Positions 27,481 through 36,777 of a DNA stretch of 41,822 nt are shown one piece after another. The translations under genes and the position numbers were made by a program. The notes below the pieces were generated by a model. That model was not told the DNA's origin, did not search any database, and was given only the letters and a program-made list of their open reading frames with translations. This stretch comes from Prevotella sp. (lineage in GTDB: Bacteria; Bacteroidota; Bacteroidia; Bacteroidales; Bacteroidaceae): contig JAFVGN010000050.1 of NCBI GenBank assembly GCA_017474925.1, forward strand, positions 1 through 41,822, written 5' to 3'. How positions within the stretch are numbered: position 1 is the first letter of the stretch; each line of letters begins with the position of its first letter.

Positions 27481-30400
27481 TCAGCGTGTCAATGAGAATT
27501 TCATCGAGAGTCCGAAGTCACGCGTTGTAGTCGGATAGGAACTGCTTGAAAGCAGAGGAGTGTTGGTCTGACGGTCGTAATAGAACGACATGGTAAGCAG
27601 TCGCGATAGTGTATAGTCAGCCATGAAAGATATCTTCAGGGCTGAATTTCCACTGCTGGCCGACGAGGTGCGCGAGGCTATGTCACGAGTGATGGCAGCT
27701 TGGTTGCGCAATGAGAGGTCGAGTCGTAAGTTTAGGTCATGATTGATGCCTGACTTGCGGTTGGTTGATGTACTCTGAGTGGATGAATCCTTGTTCTTAC
27801 CCCCCTGTGATTTTTTGATTTTACGTGTGGCTCCACTGCCGAAAAGGCGGAAATCACTGATTTTGTATCCCATACCGAAAACCCAGTCATTGGAGCGTCC
27901 CTCATTGATTTGCACACTAGTGGTGGAAAGGCTGAGGGTTCGTGTCTTGCGATATTCTGCTTTGACGGTGAGGTTGTTGAGGAACGTTACGTCAACACCC
28001 AATAACGGTGCAAAAGTCTCGTTAATACTAACGGTAGGAACGCTCCACCCCAACATAGAGGCTGTAGCGGAACTACTTGTGTATGACCCTACTGAATAGA
28101 CGGATTTGTACGAGTGGTTCAGATTGACGGACTTTAAATGTTCACTGAACCAGTGTAGTTTGGACAGTCCTGAGTAGCGGATAGTCCAGTTGGGAAGTAG
28201 TCTGGTCAGTGCAGGGAAGAAATCGAGCGATCCTCCTCCACTGCCAGTGTAGGTGCTGAGGAAGGCAGGAATCATAACGGCGGCAGAGTATTGATTTACC
28301 TCCTGGCCATAATGTTCAGACGCTTTGGCCTGAAATTCTGGAAGGGCATCGCAGAATTTCTGGAATGCACTCGAGGGATAACCGTTGTTTGCATCGCCCA
28401 TTGCCTCAAATGATGATGACAGCGATATAGTCGTCATGGTGAAGGTACCACTCTGAGTGGTGGGCATCCCCTCATATTTATATTGTATACTGCGTGCGCG
28501 TGATTCCGTTCGTGAGGCATTTAAGTCTATCTTCAGGTCACGCACAGGCTCAAGAGTGGCACGTAGCTGCAAGTCGTTGGTCAGATTGCTTGTAGCTGGT
28601 GTAGAGAGACTGTCGCTAAGCCAGCCGTTATCTTTTGCTTTCTGGATGAATGAATCATCGGTCAATCCGAAGGCAAAACCAAGTCCAGGTGCCATAACCC
28701 CGCCTGTTCGTTGCCCAAAGACATCGCCAATGGAAGGCATGTATCCAGGCAGCGACATCGCATACTGGTTGCGATAGCTGATGCCAATGCTACGTACCAT
28801 CATTAGCAAACGGGCAACAGATTGAGCTGGCTTGTACCACCATTGATTCTCTGTTGGCGGCTTAGCGGTGACGGTTACCTTGATCTTTACGGAGTCAAGG
28901 TTCTTGATGCGTATCTTGTTTTGGTCGATAACCTTGTATTTGATAGGATACATCTTGCCTTCAGGGGTCTTGGCGCTTACAATGAGGCGCTTCGATTTTT
29001 TGTTATGCGTCACAGTCAGCATAGTGTCAGGACGAAGAGTCAGCTCTGTCTCGTAGGCGTTTTTGTTTTTGGGCAGGACTTTCTCTGCATTACTGGGCTT
29101 GCTAGTTTTTTTGTTGTCATCCGTCTTGCCCGTTTTCTTGGGGCCATCCTTCTGGCTTGTTTTAGTGTTCTTCTTCGGTGGCGTTTTTGTAATAGCTTTT
29201 TTGAAACGTTCGTTGGCTTTCCTGAGGAATGGAGAGTGATTGTAGAGTGTCTCCATGTTCAGATTGCCGTTGATGTTGAGCTGGCGGTTGTTGGAGATGG
29301 TATTGCCCAGATTGGTCCCGTCCTCCATGATGGTACCGCGAACCCAGTTATAGGTGGCATTATAGTTGGCATCAGCGTTGAACCAGTCCAAGATGGGCAG
29401 TTTGTTAAGTGGCAACTGATAGGATGCTGTAAAGTTTTGTCGATAGTTCAGTGGCGAACCGAGGTGTTTGATACTGTGCCATACGGAATCTTTCCACTGG
29501 CTGTATCGGTCAGGATATAGGTCCTTGTTGATAGGACGGTTCAGCGAGTCATATGGCTCTCGGATTTCTGCCTGGGTACCCGACTGGAAATTCATGTGCA
29601 GGTTCTTTGTCAGGTCCCATCGCAGGGTGAAGTCACGATTCCATAGGAACTGCGAGCTCCATGTGGGTTCAACAGTTGGACCGCCCAGATCCTCCATGTC
29701 GCGCTCCTGCAATTCATAATAGCTACGACGTATTTCCGAGTTAAAGGATATATTCTGTGGCAGATAGTTCACTCCGAAAGCCTTTGGTAGCTGCATCCAT
29801 TTTGACTTTGACTTAGACTTGCTGAAAGGTTCAAGGGCCTTGTAGACAGGCGAGTAGGTGTAATTCAGTGAACCGCGCCAATCGTCATCTTTCTCGTACA
29901 CAGTCGTCTCTCCCGACTTCTGGGAGTGTCGGTGACTGTATGAGAACGAAAAGTTGGCAGGGTCGTAAGGCATGGGATGCCGCTTGGTCTTAATGCCAAA
30001 GCGCACATTTGATAGGGAGAAGTTAGTCGTCGTAGTCTTGGTGACGGCAATAGACTCTATGCTGTCGCGCTCGTGCTGGTCTAGAATTGCATCAAGTGCA
30101 TCGTCCAGTTCCAAGTCAGTGTCAAGCGGATTATACTTCGGGCGCGTTTCCTCTTTGGTGATGGAGTAGTATATAGGTGCTGTCACTTTCATCTTGTCTG
30201 GGAAGAACTTTCCCAGTTCGAAGTTTGTAGTCAGCGAGTAGGTCTTATAGTTGTCCATTGTACGCTGGGCAATGCCTTCTTCCAATCCGCCAAAACCTTC
30301 TGTAACAATCTTGCCCATCAGGTTGACAGTACCCACGTCAGAAAGTTGTACGTTTAGATTGCCTGTTGCTGCCCATCCTCCCGTGTTGATTACATCAAGC

Positions 30401-33400
30401 AGTCGTAGCTCGTTGACCCATACTTCGCCAGACTTGTGGGTCCCCGTCAAGTTACGTACACCTATCATCATAGTCTTTACCTCGCCCAGTGATGGATTAC
30501 CCATTATCGATATTCGGTTGCTCATTTTGTTGGGATCATATTCCGAATATTCCATCGTGTAACTTGCCGTACCATTGGCACGGGCTATGTTTCGCGCTTT
30601 CTTCAGCTGGGTGAACAGCGAGAGGTCGACATCAAGCATGTTGTCTTCAGGCCATACGGCACGGCAGTCATCCAGATTGTACTTGTTGTAGTCGTTGCGG
30701 TCTGGAGTGAGCTTCAGAGGGATGAGGTACTCGTAGTAATTGTTGCGATAGTCGCTTCCTAAACGAATGAAGACAGCCAACTGGTCATCGCTCAACGATG
30801 TGTCGTCTATCAGGTGATTGGCATGGACGAACATCTGTAGGTGTTTATAACGACGCAAGTCGAGTGTCGAGTTACGATAGACTGCCTTTGACTCTCCCGG
30901 TGACAGGTCTTTGACCATGATCATGAGAGCCTGCTCGTTGGCCTCTGTCAGCTGTGGCTGCGAAGGGTCTGTGACGCGTGAGATGCCTGGAGGCATGACA
31001 TAGTTGACAGGACGTTTGTCGTTGTTCTCCTCAATGTTGACTGTGCTGACAGCCATCACTCCACTATTGCTCGAACCTGTTAGTGGCTGTTCGTAACGTC
31101 TCCATTCCCCACGCACCAGATCCAGGCTTCCGAAACGCAGGACAACGGGCTTACGGAACTGGGTGAGGAACATACGCATAAAGCGGATAGATGTAAAATC
31201 ATTGATGCCGTTGACACGTTTCTCATATTGCGACAGCGGTATGCGGAACTGATACCACTTGACAGGTTCTTTCTTTCCGTTGCGTAGTGACGCCACATAT
31301 TCGCGGATATCGGTGATATAGTTGTGTCCCAGCCGCATGTCCTCAGGGCGTATGCTGACCTTGTACTGGAAGTAGCGTTCATACTCGTTCAGCGTAAAGT
31401 CCTGGTTGATGTCCTCCACGTCAGGGTATGATTTGTATGATGTGTCGTAGCTTTCAGTCTGCTGTTCGTTGTCTGGTGAGTTCCCCTGCGTCATGTTGAT
31501 GCGCTTATATCGTTCCAGTATGCTGGCTTGGCGTTCGTCCAGGTCGGTACCACGGAAGTAGTGGTAGTTGTCGTTGGCAGGGTCTTGGTTCCATGCGGAA
31601 CGGACACTGTCGTTGACGCTGACACTATTGAGGAAATCCCTATATGCCGGGTAGCTCCGCTCTTGTTCGTCGTTCAGACCATTCAGTCCCACATCCTGAA
31701 GCGCTCTTGAACCGCTGGTGGTGGCAAAGGCATAAGTCTGAGTGGCCTGATAGGGGATACGTCCCCACTGCGATGTGAAATACGATGAACTGCCGTCAAC
31801 AGGCATACCGCTCTCGTAGAATTTCTTACCGTCATGCAGAATGTCCTCGCTGACTTCACCCAGGTTGAAGTATAGGTCACCGCCATATTCTGAAGCGTCC
31901 GGTTCTTGCGAGCTGTATATGAAGGGGTCAAGCAGCCAGAACTCGATGTATTCCACGTTGGCAGTCTCAAAGTCTGGTGTGTCCAGTTTTCGCATCATGC
32001 CACCCCAGCGCTGCTGAGGATTCTTTAGCGTTCCGTCGAAATTGACGTCTGTGGACAGGTTGTAGGAACCGCGTTCCTCTGGATAGTAGGCCAGATTAAG
32101 TACGGGCAGCGTTGCCGTAGCACCACTATAGGTGGACTGCTGGCGGTTGGGGTATAATTCGCTGACATAGATTGCACGCACGTAATGGTTCGACAGCTGG
32201 TCGAGGTCGCTCTTGATGTGAGCAGGAGTCAGACTGGAAGAGCGGTTGGTGAACAGCGGGTCGATGATATACCACGCCAAGAGTGAACGGTTGTAGTTGC
32301 TGCTTACAGAGTCTTTGTCGGCATGTTCGGGGAACATGGCAGGCACACTTGACATTGCCCACGACTTGGGTTCCGTGACATCAATGCCGTTCTTGGCATT
32401 CTCGAAGTCGTCAATGTACGAGGCGTTGTCCTGCGTGCCGCTTGCCGTACCGGCTATGAGGTGTGCAAACTCGCCCGTGAAGGCTATTTGTGACGGTTGG
32501 GTACAGTGCAGCAGAGGAATCTTGTCGAGCATACGGGTTAGCCACTGGCTTTCCGTCTTCCAGTTGATGTTCAGGCCCCATAACGTATTTTTCAGCGGTT
32601 CAGAACCCATGGTTACCTTCGATGTCAGTGCCTGTTCGCTCAAATGCTGCAACGTACCGCCAATCTGGAAATCCTTCGTGAAGTCGTACTCCCAGTTGAA
32701 TCCCAACATCGTCTTTCGCTGCATGCCGTATTCTGTATTCGACTCGTAGCTCACTGATATATCCGTGTTGGCATCGATAATGCTTTGATTGATGATGGTC
32801 ACCTCACCGGCCGAGTAGTCTACCGTATAGTCTGACCCCTCGTTCAGCACGACACCGCCTGCTGTGACGACAACCGATCCCTGAGGCACATTGTAAGCCC
32901 CCAGGGAGTAGACGTTGGCCATCGTACCCTTGAATTGTCCCACCAGTAGGTATTTGTCCTTGTTGGTCATCTGTTGCGCGGCAGTTCGCGTTGTGTCGTA
33001 GAGTTCGTGGAAGGAATATTGCTCTATCAGTTCATCTGGAAGTCCTTTGCTCTTGAGGAATTCCTCCAGTCTGGCACCAAAAGGCTCTGCCGACGGGAAG
33101 AACACGCGTCCGTTGGATACCGTGTAGCCTTCCACATAGTCAAAGTAGCCGTTGGGGTGGGTACGGTTGTTGTTGTCCAGGCGGTCGCAGCCTAAGCCAC
33201 GTAGCAGGGTGACGTCCTTGACCTCAGGCAGGTAGGTCAGGTAGACGCCCGTTGTGTCGCTTTTGTATTTGATGTCCAAGCGGAACTTGGTCTTCTCGAT
33301 GCTCGATGCCAGATAGTAGACGTTCTTCATCATCAAGGGCCAGTTGGGCTGTTGCGGATTGTTCGACGTGTTTTTCAGGCCTTTGACATATAGCACCTCA

Positions 33401-34932
33401 GCAGCATCTGTATGGTCTGCGGCAAACTCACCCACTTTGTAGGTCTGTCCTCCGTAAGTGTATTCATAGGCTACGGCCAGCACCTGGTCTGTCTGCAGGG
33501 TACTCTTAAGCGAAACATATCCTAACGAAGCATTCAGCGTGTATTCCGACGAGTTGAGCAGTCGTGCAGCTTCAAGTTTCTCGTAGTCCCTGCCTGCATC
33601 CATGATGGGATCCAGTGCGGCTGGGGCATCGTCGATGTTTCGGGCTGCCGGAGGCATGTTGGCGTAGATGGGATTCGCATTGTTCTGGGGAAGTGCCGAC
33701 GTTCCCTTTTCCCCACTGTCCAGACTCTCTGCCAGTTGTGACAGTGCCAATACGTTACGGGTGTTCGATGTGTTTGCAGTCTTGTTGGTCACCCATATCT
33801 CAATGCGTGTGATGTTGATGCCTGTGTTGATAATGGGCAGTGTCCTCATGCCGGCATCGTAGCGCTCCCTGAAGTACTTGGCCAGGAAGAAGTGTCTGTT
33901 CTCCTCATAGTTGGCTACGTCCAATTCGAAGGGGGTCAACTGCATACCGCCCTTTGACGACAGGCTCTTCGTACTCGAATTTTTCTGCGAGAATACAGTC
34001 TGCAGCTTCAGCTTGCCAAACTGCATGTCCGTTCGGACGCCAAACAGTGACGACGCTCCCTTAACCAGCGAGTTGTTGGATGGGAAGGTGATGTTGCCCG
34101 CCTCCACCAGCTTGATGATTTCGTCTTCTTTGCCCTCGTAGCGCAGCTTCAGGTTCTTGGTGTCGAAATCAAAGGTGGCATCCGTGTTGTAGTTCAGGCT
34201 CATGTTCACCTTGTCGCCCACCTTACCAGTGACGTTCAGGTTTACCTTTTCGTCGAAGTCAACGGCTGCGGTCTTCCTGTTACGTTCCGGTAGTGACGGA
34301 TTGTCCACCTCGTTCAGCGTAATGCCCAGTTTCAGCTCGGCAGTTCCCTGTGTCTTGATTCGTACTCCGCCCGGACCGAATATCTTCTCTGCCGGTCCTA
34401 AGTCGAAGTGCATGTCCGTGAAATCAAATTTGTCCTTGCCTTTGGCCTGGACGTTCTGGGCATCCTTCATGCGGAAGAAAGCCTCGCGTTCGCGCTTCTC
34501 GCTCCATTGTCGGTATTCGTCCGGCGACATCAGTATGGGGGTGTTCAGATACGAGCTGCCTATCTTGGAACCAATCCTGTAGACGTTCAGCGAGTCGTCA
34601 TACTCGGCCTCCTGCTTGATATTTTCCGGGAACCTCAGGTCGAGTGCCGAGGAGTCGAGGTCTGCCACGAGCAGGGGCGCCGTCTTCTGTATTTTCCATC
34701 GGGCATGCAGCAGCGAGTCCGGGATGGTCTCCTCCTCAACCTGAAGCACAGGCTGGGCCTTGATAGCCCGTGTGGAGTCAGGAGGAGGTGTCGGTTGGTC
34801 CGACGTATGAAGCGTGAATAGTGAAGAATTTGCTGCTGCCACGACAAATGGCAGTACAAAGAACAGCAGTATAGTCCCCCATAGGACTATCCTGCGTATC
34901 CTCCGTGCAGCAGCAAACTCTTTATTCTTCAC
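27481..34932 (-). CDS. sprA: SprA, outer-membrane translocon of the type IX secretion system
   Basis: A 2483-residue outer-membrane protein (called Sov in Porphyromonas). It starts with an N-terminal hydrophobic segment (about 13-34). SprA-type repeats include the TLWGLNINWKTESQWLTRMLDKIPL region (around 775-800) and IDDFENAKNGIDVTEPKSW; the rest is beta-strand rich, as expected for the giant SprA barrel. A Lys/Thr/Pro-rich low-complexity segment lies at about 1905-1960. The length fits the family. It overlaps ruvA by 4 bases (ATGA); ruvA-sprA adjacency is seen in other Bacteroidetes. It implies that the organism secretes proteins by T9SS, although none of the enzymes here shows an obvious T9SS C-terminal signal. 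Confidence 0.95.
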   Translation of the reverse strand: MKNKEFAAARRIRRIVLWGTILLFFVLPFVVAAANSSLFTLHTSDQPTPPPDSTRAIKAQPVLQVEEETIPDSLLHARWKIQKTAPLLVADLDSSALDLRFPENIKQEAEYDDSLNVYRIGSKIGSSYLNTPILMSPDEYRQWSEKREREAFFRMKDAQNVQAKGKDKFDFTDMHFDLGPAEKIFGPGGVRIKTQGTAELKLGITLNEVDNPSLPERNRKTAAVDFDEKVNLNVTGKVGDKVNMSLNYNTDATFDFDTKNLKLRYEGKEDEIIKLVEAGNITFPSNNSLVKGASSLFGVRTDMQFGKLKLQTVFSQKNSSTKSLSSKGGMQLTPFELDVANYEENRHFFLAKYFRERYDAGMRTLPIINTGINITRIEIWVTNKTANTSNTRNVLALSQLAESLDSGEKGTSALPQNNANPIYANMPPAARNIDDAPAALDPIMDAGRDYEKLEAARLLNSSEYTLNASLGYVSLKSTLQTDQVLAVAYEYTYGGQTYKVGEFAADHTDAAEVLYVKGLKNTSNNPQQPNWPLMMKNVYYLASSIEKTKFRLDIKYKSDTTGVYLTYLPEVKDVTLLRGLGCDRLDNNNRTHPNGYFDYVEGYTVSNGRVFFPSAEPFGARLEEFLKSKGLPDELIEQYSFHELYDTTRTAAQQMTNKDKYLLVGQFKGTMANVYSLGAYNVPQGSVVVTAGGVVLNEGSDYTVDYSAGEVTIINQSIIDANTDISVSYESNTEYGMQRKTMLGFNWEYDFTKDFQIGGTLQHLSEQALTSKVTMGSEPLKNTLWGLNINWKTESQWLTRMLDKIPLLHCTQPSQIAFTGEFAHLIAGTASGTQDNASYIDDFENAKNGIDVTEPKSWAMSSVPAMFPEHADKDSVSSNYNRSLLAWYIIDPLFTNRSSSLTPAHIKSDLDQLSNHYVRAIYVSELYPNRQQSTYSGATATLPVLNLAYYPEERGSYNLSTDVNFDGTLKNPQQRWGGMMRKLDTPDFETANVEYIEFWLLDPFIYSSQEPDASEYGGDLYFNLGEVSEDILHDGKKFYESGMPVDGSSSYFTSQWGRIPYQATQTYAFATTSGSRALQDVGLNGLNDEQERSYPAYRDFLNSVSVNDSVRSAWNQDPANDNYHYFRGTDLDERQASILERYKRINMTQGNSPDNEQQTESYDTSYKSYPDVEDINQDFTLNEYERYFQYKVSIRPEDMRLGHNYITDIREYVASLRNGKKEPVKWYQFRIPLSQYEKRVNGINDFTSIRFMRMFLTQFRKPVVLRFGSLDLVRGEWRRYEQPLTGSSNSGVMAVSTVNIEENNDKRPVNYVMPPGISRVTDPSQPQLTEANEQALMIMVKDLSPGESKAVYRNSTLDLRRYKHLQMFVHANHLIDDTSLSDDQLAVFIRLGSDYRNNYYEYLIPLKLTPDRNDYNKYNLDDCRAVWPEDNMLDVDLSLFTQLKKARNIARANGTASYTMEYSEYDPNKMSNRISIMGNPSLGEVKTMMIGVRNLTGTHKSGEVWVNELRLLDVINTGGWAATGNLNVQLSDVGTVNLMGKIVTEGFGGLEEGIAQRTMDNYKTYSLTTNFELGKFFPDKMKVTAPIYYSITKEETRPKYNPLDTDLELDDALDAILDQHERDSIESIAVTKTTTTNFSLSNVRFGIKTKRHPMPYDPANFSFSYSHRHSQKSGETTVYEKDDDWRGSLNYTYSPVYKALEPFSKSKSKSKWMQLPKAFGVNYLPQNISFNSEIRRSYYELQERDMEDLGGPTVEPTWSSQFLWNRDFTLRWDLTKNLHMNFQSGTQAEIREPYDSLNRPINKDLYPDRYSQWKDSVWHSIKHLGSPLNYRQNFTASYQLPLNKLPILDWFNADANYNATYNWVRGTIMEDGTNLGNTISNNRQLNINGNLNMETLYNHSPFLRKANERFKKAITKTPPKKNTKTSQKDGPKKTGKTDDNKKTSKPSNAEKVLPKNKNAYETELTLRPDTMLTVTHNKKSKRLIVSAKTPEGKMYPIKYKVIDQNKIRIKNLDSVKIKVTVTAKPPTENQWWYKPAQSVARLLMMVRSIGISYRNQYAMSLPGYMPSIGDVFGQRTGGVMAPGLGFAFGLTDDSFIQKAKDNGWLSDSLSTPATSNLTNDLQLRATLEPVRDLKIDLNASRTESRARSIQYKYEGMPTTQSGTFTMTTISLSSSFEAMGDANNGYPSSAFQKFCDALPEFQAKASEHYGQEVNQYSAAVMIPAFLSTYTGSGGGSLDFFPALTRLLPNWTIRYSGLSKLHWFSEHLKSVNLNHSYKSVYSVGSYTSSSATASMLGWSVPTVSINETFAPLLGVDVTFLNNLTVKAEYRKTRTLSLSTTSVQINEGRSNDWVFGMGYKISDFRLFGSGATRKIKKSQGGKNKDSSTQSTSTNRKSGINHDLNLRLDLSLRNQAAITRDIASRTSSASSGNSALKISFMADYTLSRLLTMSFYYDRQTNTPLLSSSSYPTTTRDFGLSMKFSLTR

Positions 34933-35531
34933 TTGATTTGTTTCAATGCTTGTTTTACAACCTGTTCTACTGGCAGGTCGGGCTGTCCTTGCAGAATGGA
35001 CGTCACGGCCTTGTGCGTGGGTGCCGGGGCAAAGCCCAGCATGGTCAATGCTGCCACAGCCTCGTCGCGCACGGCGCTGTTGACGGGTGTCGCTACCGTA
35101 CCTCCGGCAGGAATCTCCTCGGCAATGCCCATCGTCACTATCTTGTCCCTCAGGTCGACGATGATGCGCTGGGCTGTCATCTTGCCGATACCCTTGATAC
35201 CCTTGATGAGACGCTCGTCACCTCGCGAGATGGCCTCGCACAGCTCCGCGACGCTCATCGACGACAGCATCATGCGGGCCGTGTTGGGACCCACACCGCT
35301 CACCGTGATCAGCAGCTCGAACATCTCGCGCTCTTTCTTGCTGACAAAACCGTAAAGCACGTAAGCATCCTCACGAATTGCCTCGTAGACATACAGCTTC
35401 ACGTCCCGCTTGCCTTGTATCGACGAGTAGGTTGTCAACGATATGTTCAGGGCGTAGCCCACGCCTGCGGCTTCAACCGTAGCTAAAGCAGGGGTAAGTT
35501 CAGTCAGCTCACCCTTGATGTAATCTATCAT
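34929..35531 (-). CDS. ruvA: Holliday junction branch migration protein RuvA
   Basis: A 200-residue DNA-binding subunit that loads RuvB on Holliday junctions. It has an N-terminal OB fold (MIDYIKGELTEL, then GVGYALNIS), two helix-hairpin-helix motifs (VSGVGPNTARM and IKGIGKMTAQRI) and the flexible linker to the C-terminal RuvB-binding domain (about 150-200). The start at 35531 gives the usual MIxYIKG beginning; an ATG at 35543 would add four residues. Its stop overlaps the sprA start. No clear TAnnTTTG box was found upstream, but a perfect palindrome lies at 35546-35559. Confidence 0.95.
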   Translation of the reverse strand: MIDYIKGELTELTPALATVEAAGVGYALNISLTTYSSIQGKRDVKLYVYEAIREDAYVLYGFVSKKEREMFELLITVSGVGPNTARMMLSSMSVAELCEAISRGDERLIKGIKGIGKMTAQRIIVDLRDKIVTMGIAEEIPAGGTVATPVNSAVRDEAVAALTMLGFAPAPTHKAVTSILQGQPDLPVEQVVKQALKQIK

Positions 35532-35545
35532 AGTTTTCAACATTA

Positions 35546-35559
35546 ATGTATTAATACAT
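35546..35559. promoter_or_regulatory. Perfect 14-bp palindrome upstream of ruvA
   Basis: ATGTATTAATACAT is exactly self-complementary and lies 14 bases before the preferred ruvA start on the minus strand. It has the look of a dimeric repressor site (ATGT-N6-ACAT). No binding protein can be named. Confidence 0.4.
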
Positions 35560-35663
35560 CTAATTAAACGACCGTAGACTTCGATTTATTGTATGAGCTG
35601 GCGAAAAGATGATATATCATAACGTTTTGCAGCTTTTTAACAAAAAAAACTGCCAATACGTTA

Positions 35664-35691
35664 TTTGTTTCAAGAAAAAGATGTACTTTTG
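35664..35691 (+). promoter_or_regulatory. Promoter of ddh
   Basis: TACTTTTG (35684-35691) fits TAnnTTTG and is 41 bases before the start codon. The nearest TTTG (35664-35667) has a spacer of only 16 bases, shorter than normal, so the -33 assignment is weak. Confidence 0.55.
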
Positions 35692-35732
35692 CAACCGAAA
35701 AAGGTAAAACGACCAACAAAAGACATAAAAAC

Positions 35733-36632
35733 ATGAAGAAAATCAGAGCCGCCGTCGTAGGTTACGGCAACATCGGAAAGTACACCATTCAGGCCCTTGA
35801 GGCCGCTCCCGACTTCGAAATTGCCGGCGTTGTACGCAGGAATGGAGCCGAGAACAAACCTGCAGAACTCGCCCCGTACGAGGTTGTCAAGGACATCAGG
35901 GAACTCAGTGCCGTGGATGTCGCCATCCTGGCCACACCCACCCGTTCGTGTGAAGAATATGCGAAGCAGATCCTGCCGCTGGGCATCAATACTGTCGACT
36001 CGTTCGACATTCATACCAATATCCGCGGCTATCGCGAGCGACTGATGGCCATCAACAAGGAGACCAATACCGTCAGCGTCATCGCTGCAGGCTGGGATCC
36101 GGGCTCCGACAGCATCGTGCGCACTCTGATGCAGAGCCTTGCCCCCAAGGGACTCTCCTATACCAATTTCGGTCCCGGCATGTCGATGGGCCATTCGGTA
36201 TGCGTACGTTCCAAGGCTGGTGTCAAGAACGCCCTGTCCATGACCATCCCCCTGGGCGAAGGCATCCATCGCCGTATGGTCTATGTCGAACTGGAAGACG
36301 GTTATACCCTTGAGCAGGTAACCCGTGACATCAAGGCCGATCCCTATTTTGCCTCTGACGAAACCCACGTGTTCCAAGTAGAGAGCGTCGACGACGTCCG
36401 CGACATGGGTCATGGCGTCAACCTCGTCCGCAAGGGCGTCAGCGGTCAGACCCAGAACCAGCGCCTCGAGTTCAACATGCAGATCAACAACCCGGCCCTT
36501 ACCGGTCAGGTGCTGGTCAATGTGGCCCGTGCCTCCATGCGACTCCAGCCTGCCTGCTACACCATGATCGAGATACCCGTCATTGACATGCTGCCTGGCG
36601 ACCGTGCCGACCTCATCGAGCATCTGGTATAA
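35733..36632 (+). CDS. ddh: meso-diaminopimelate D-dehydrogenase
   Basis: A 299-residue NADPH-dependent enzyme that makes meso-diaminopimelate from tetrahydrodipicolinate in one step, feeding lysine and peptidoglycan synthesis. The Rossmann loop is VVGYGNIGKY (8-17). ATPTRSCEEYA, VDSFDIHTNI, AAGWDPGSDSIVR and NFGPGMSMGHSV are family landmarks that contact cofactor and substrate. Normal length. Codon choice is strongly C-ending, suggesting high expression. It is monocistronic: own promoter upstream and a strong terminator directly behind. Confidence 0.96.
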   Translation: MKKIRAAVVGYGNIGKYTIQALEAAPDFEIAGVVRRNGAENKPAELAPYEVVKDIRELSAVDVAILATPTRSCEEYAKQILPLGINTVDSFDIHTNIRGYRERLMAINKETNTVSVIAAGWDPGSDSIVRTLMQSLAPKGLSYTNFGPGMSMGHSVCVRSKAGVKNALSMTIPLGEGIHRRMVYVELEDGYTLEQVTRDIKADPYFASDETHVFQVESVDDVRDMGHGVNLVRKGVSGQTQNQRLEFNMQINNPALTGQVLVNVARASMRLQPACYTMIEIPVIDMLPGDRADLIEHLV

Positions 36633-36655
36633 TCTACTGCTTAATACTATAAGTA

Positions 36656-36693
36656 GGGCATTGTCTGACTTTCTGGGACAGTGTCCTTTTTTT
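36656..36693 (+). terminator. Intrinsic terminator of ddh
   Basis: GGGCATTGTC (36656-36665) pairs with GACAGTGTCC (36677-36686), ten pairs including two G-U, and is followed directly by seven T residues (36687-36693). Confidence 0.88.
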
Positions 36694-36710
36694 AATATTT
36701 GGGAAAATAT

Positions 36711-36741
36711 TTTGCACATTGCATATTTTTTCGTAACTTCG
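36711..36741 (+). promoter_or_regulatory. Promoter of the phosphatase-GH28 gene
   Basis: TTTG (36711-36714), a 19-base spacer and TAACTTCG (36734-36741), one change from the TAnnTTTG consensus. The start codon is 36 bases downstream. Confidence 0.6.
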
Positions 36742-36777
36742 CACCGTCAATATGAACCACTAACAGTTTTTCAGCCC

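Noticed and set aside
35670-36719. A 349-codon open frame antisense to ddh
   Set aside because: It mirrors ddh, which has full family motifs, promoter and terminator. Strong C-ending codon use in ddh removes stops on the opposite strand.
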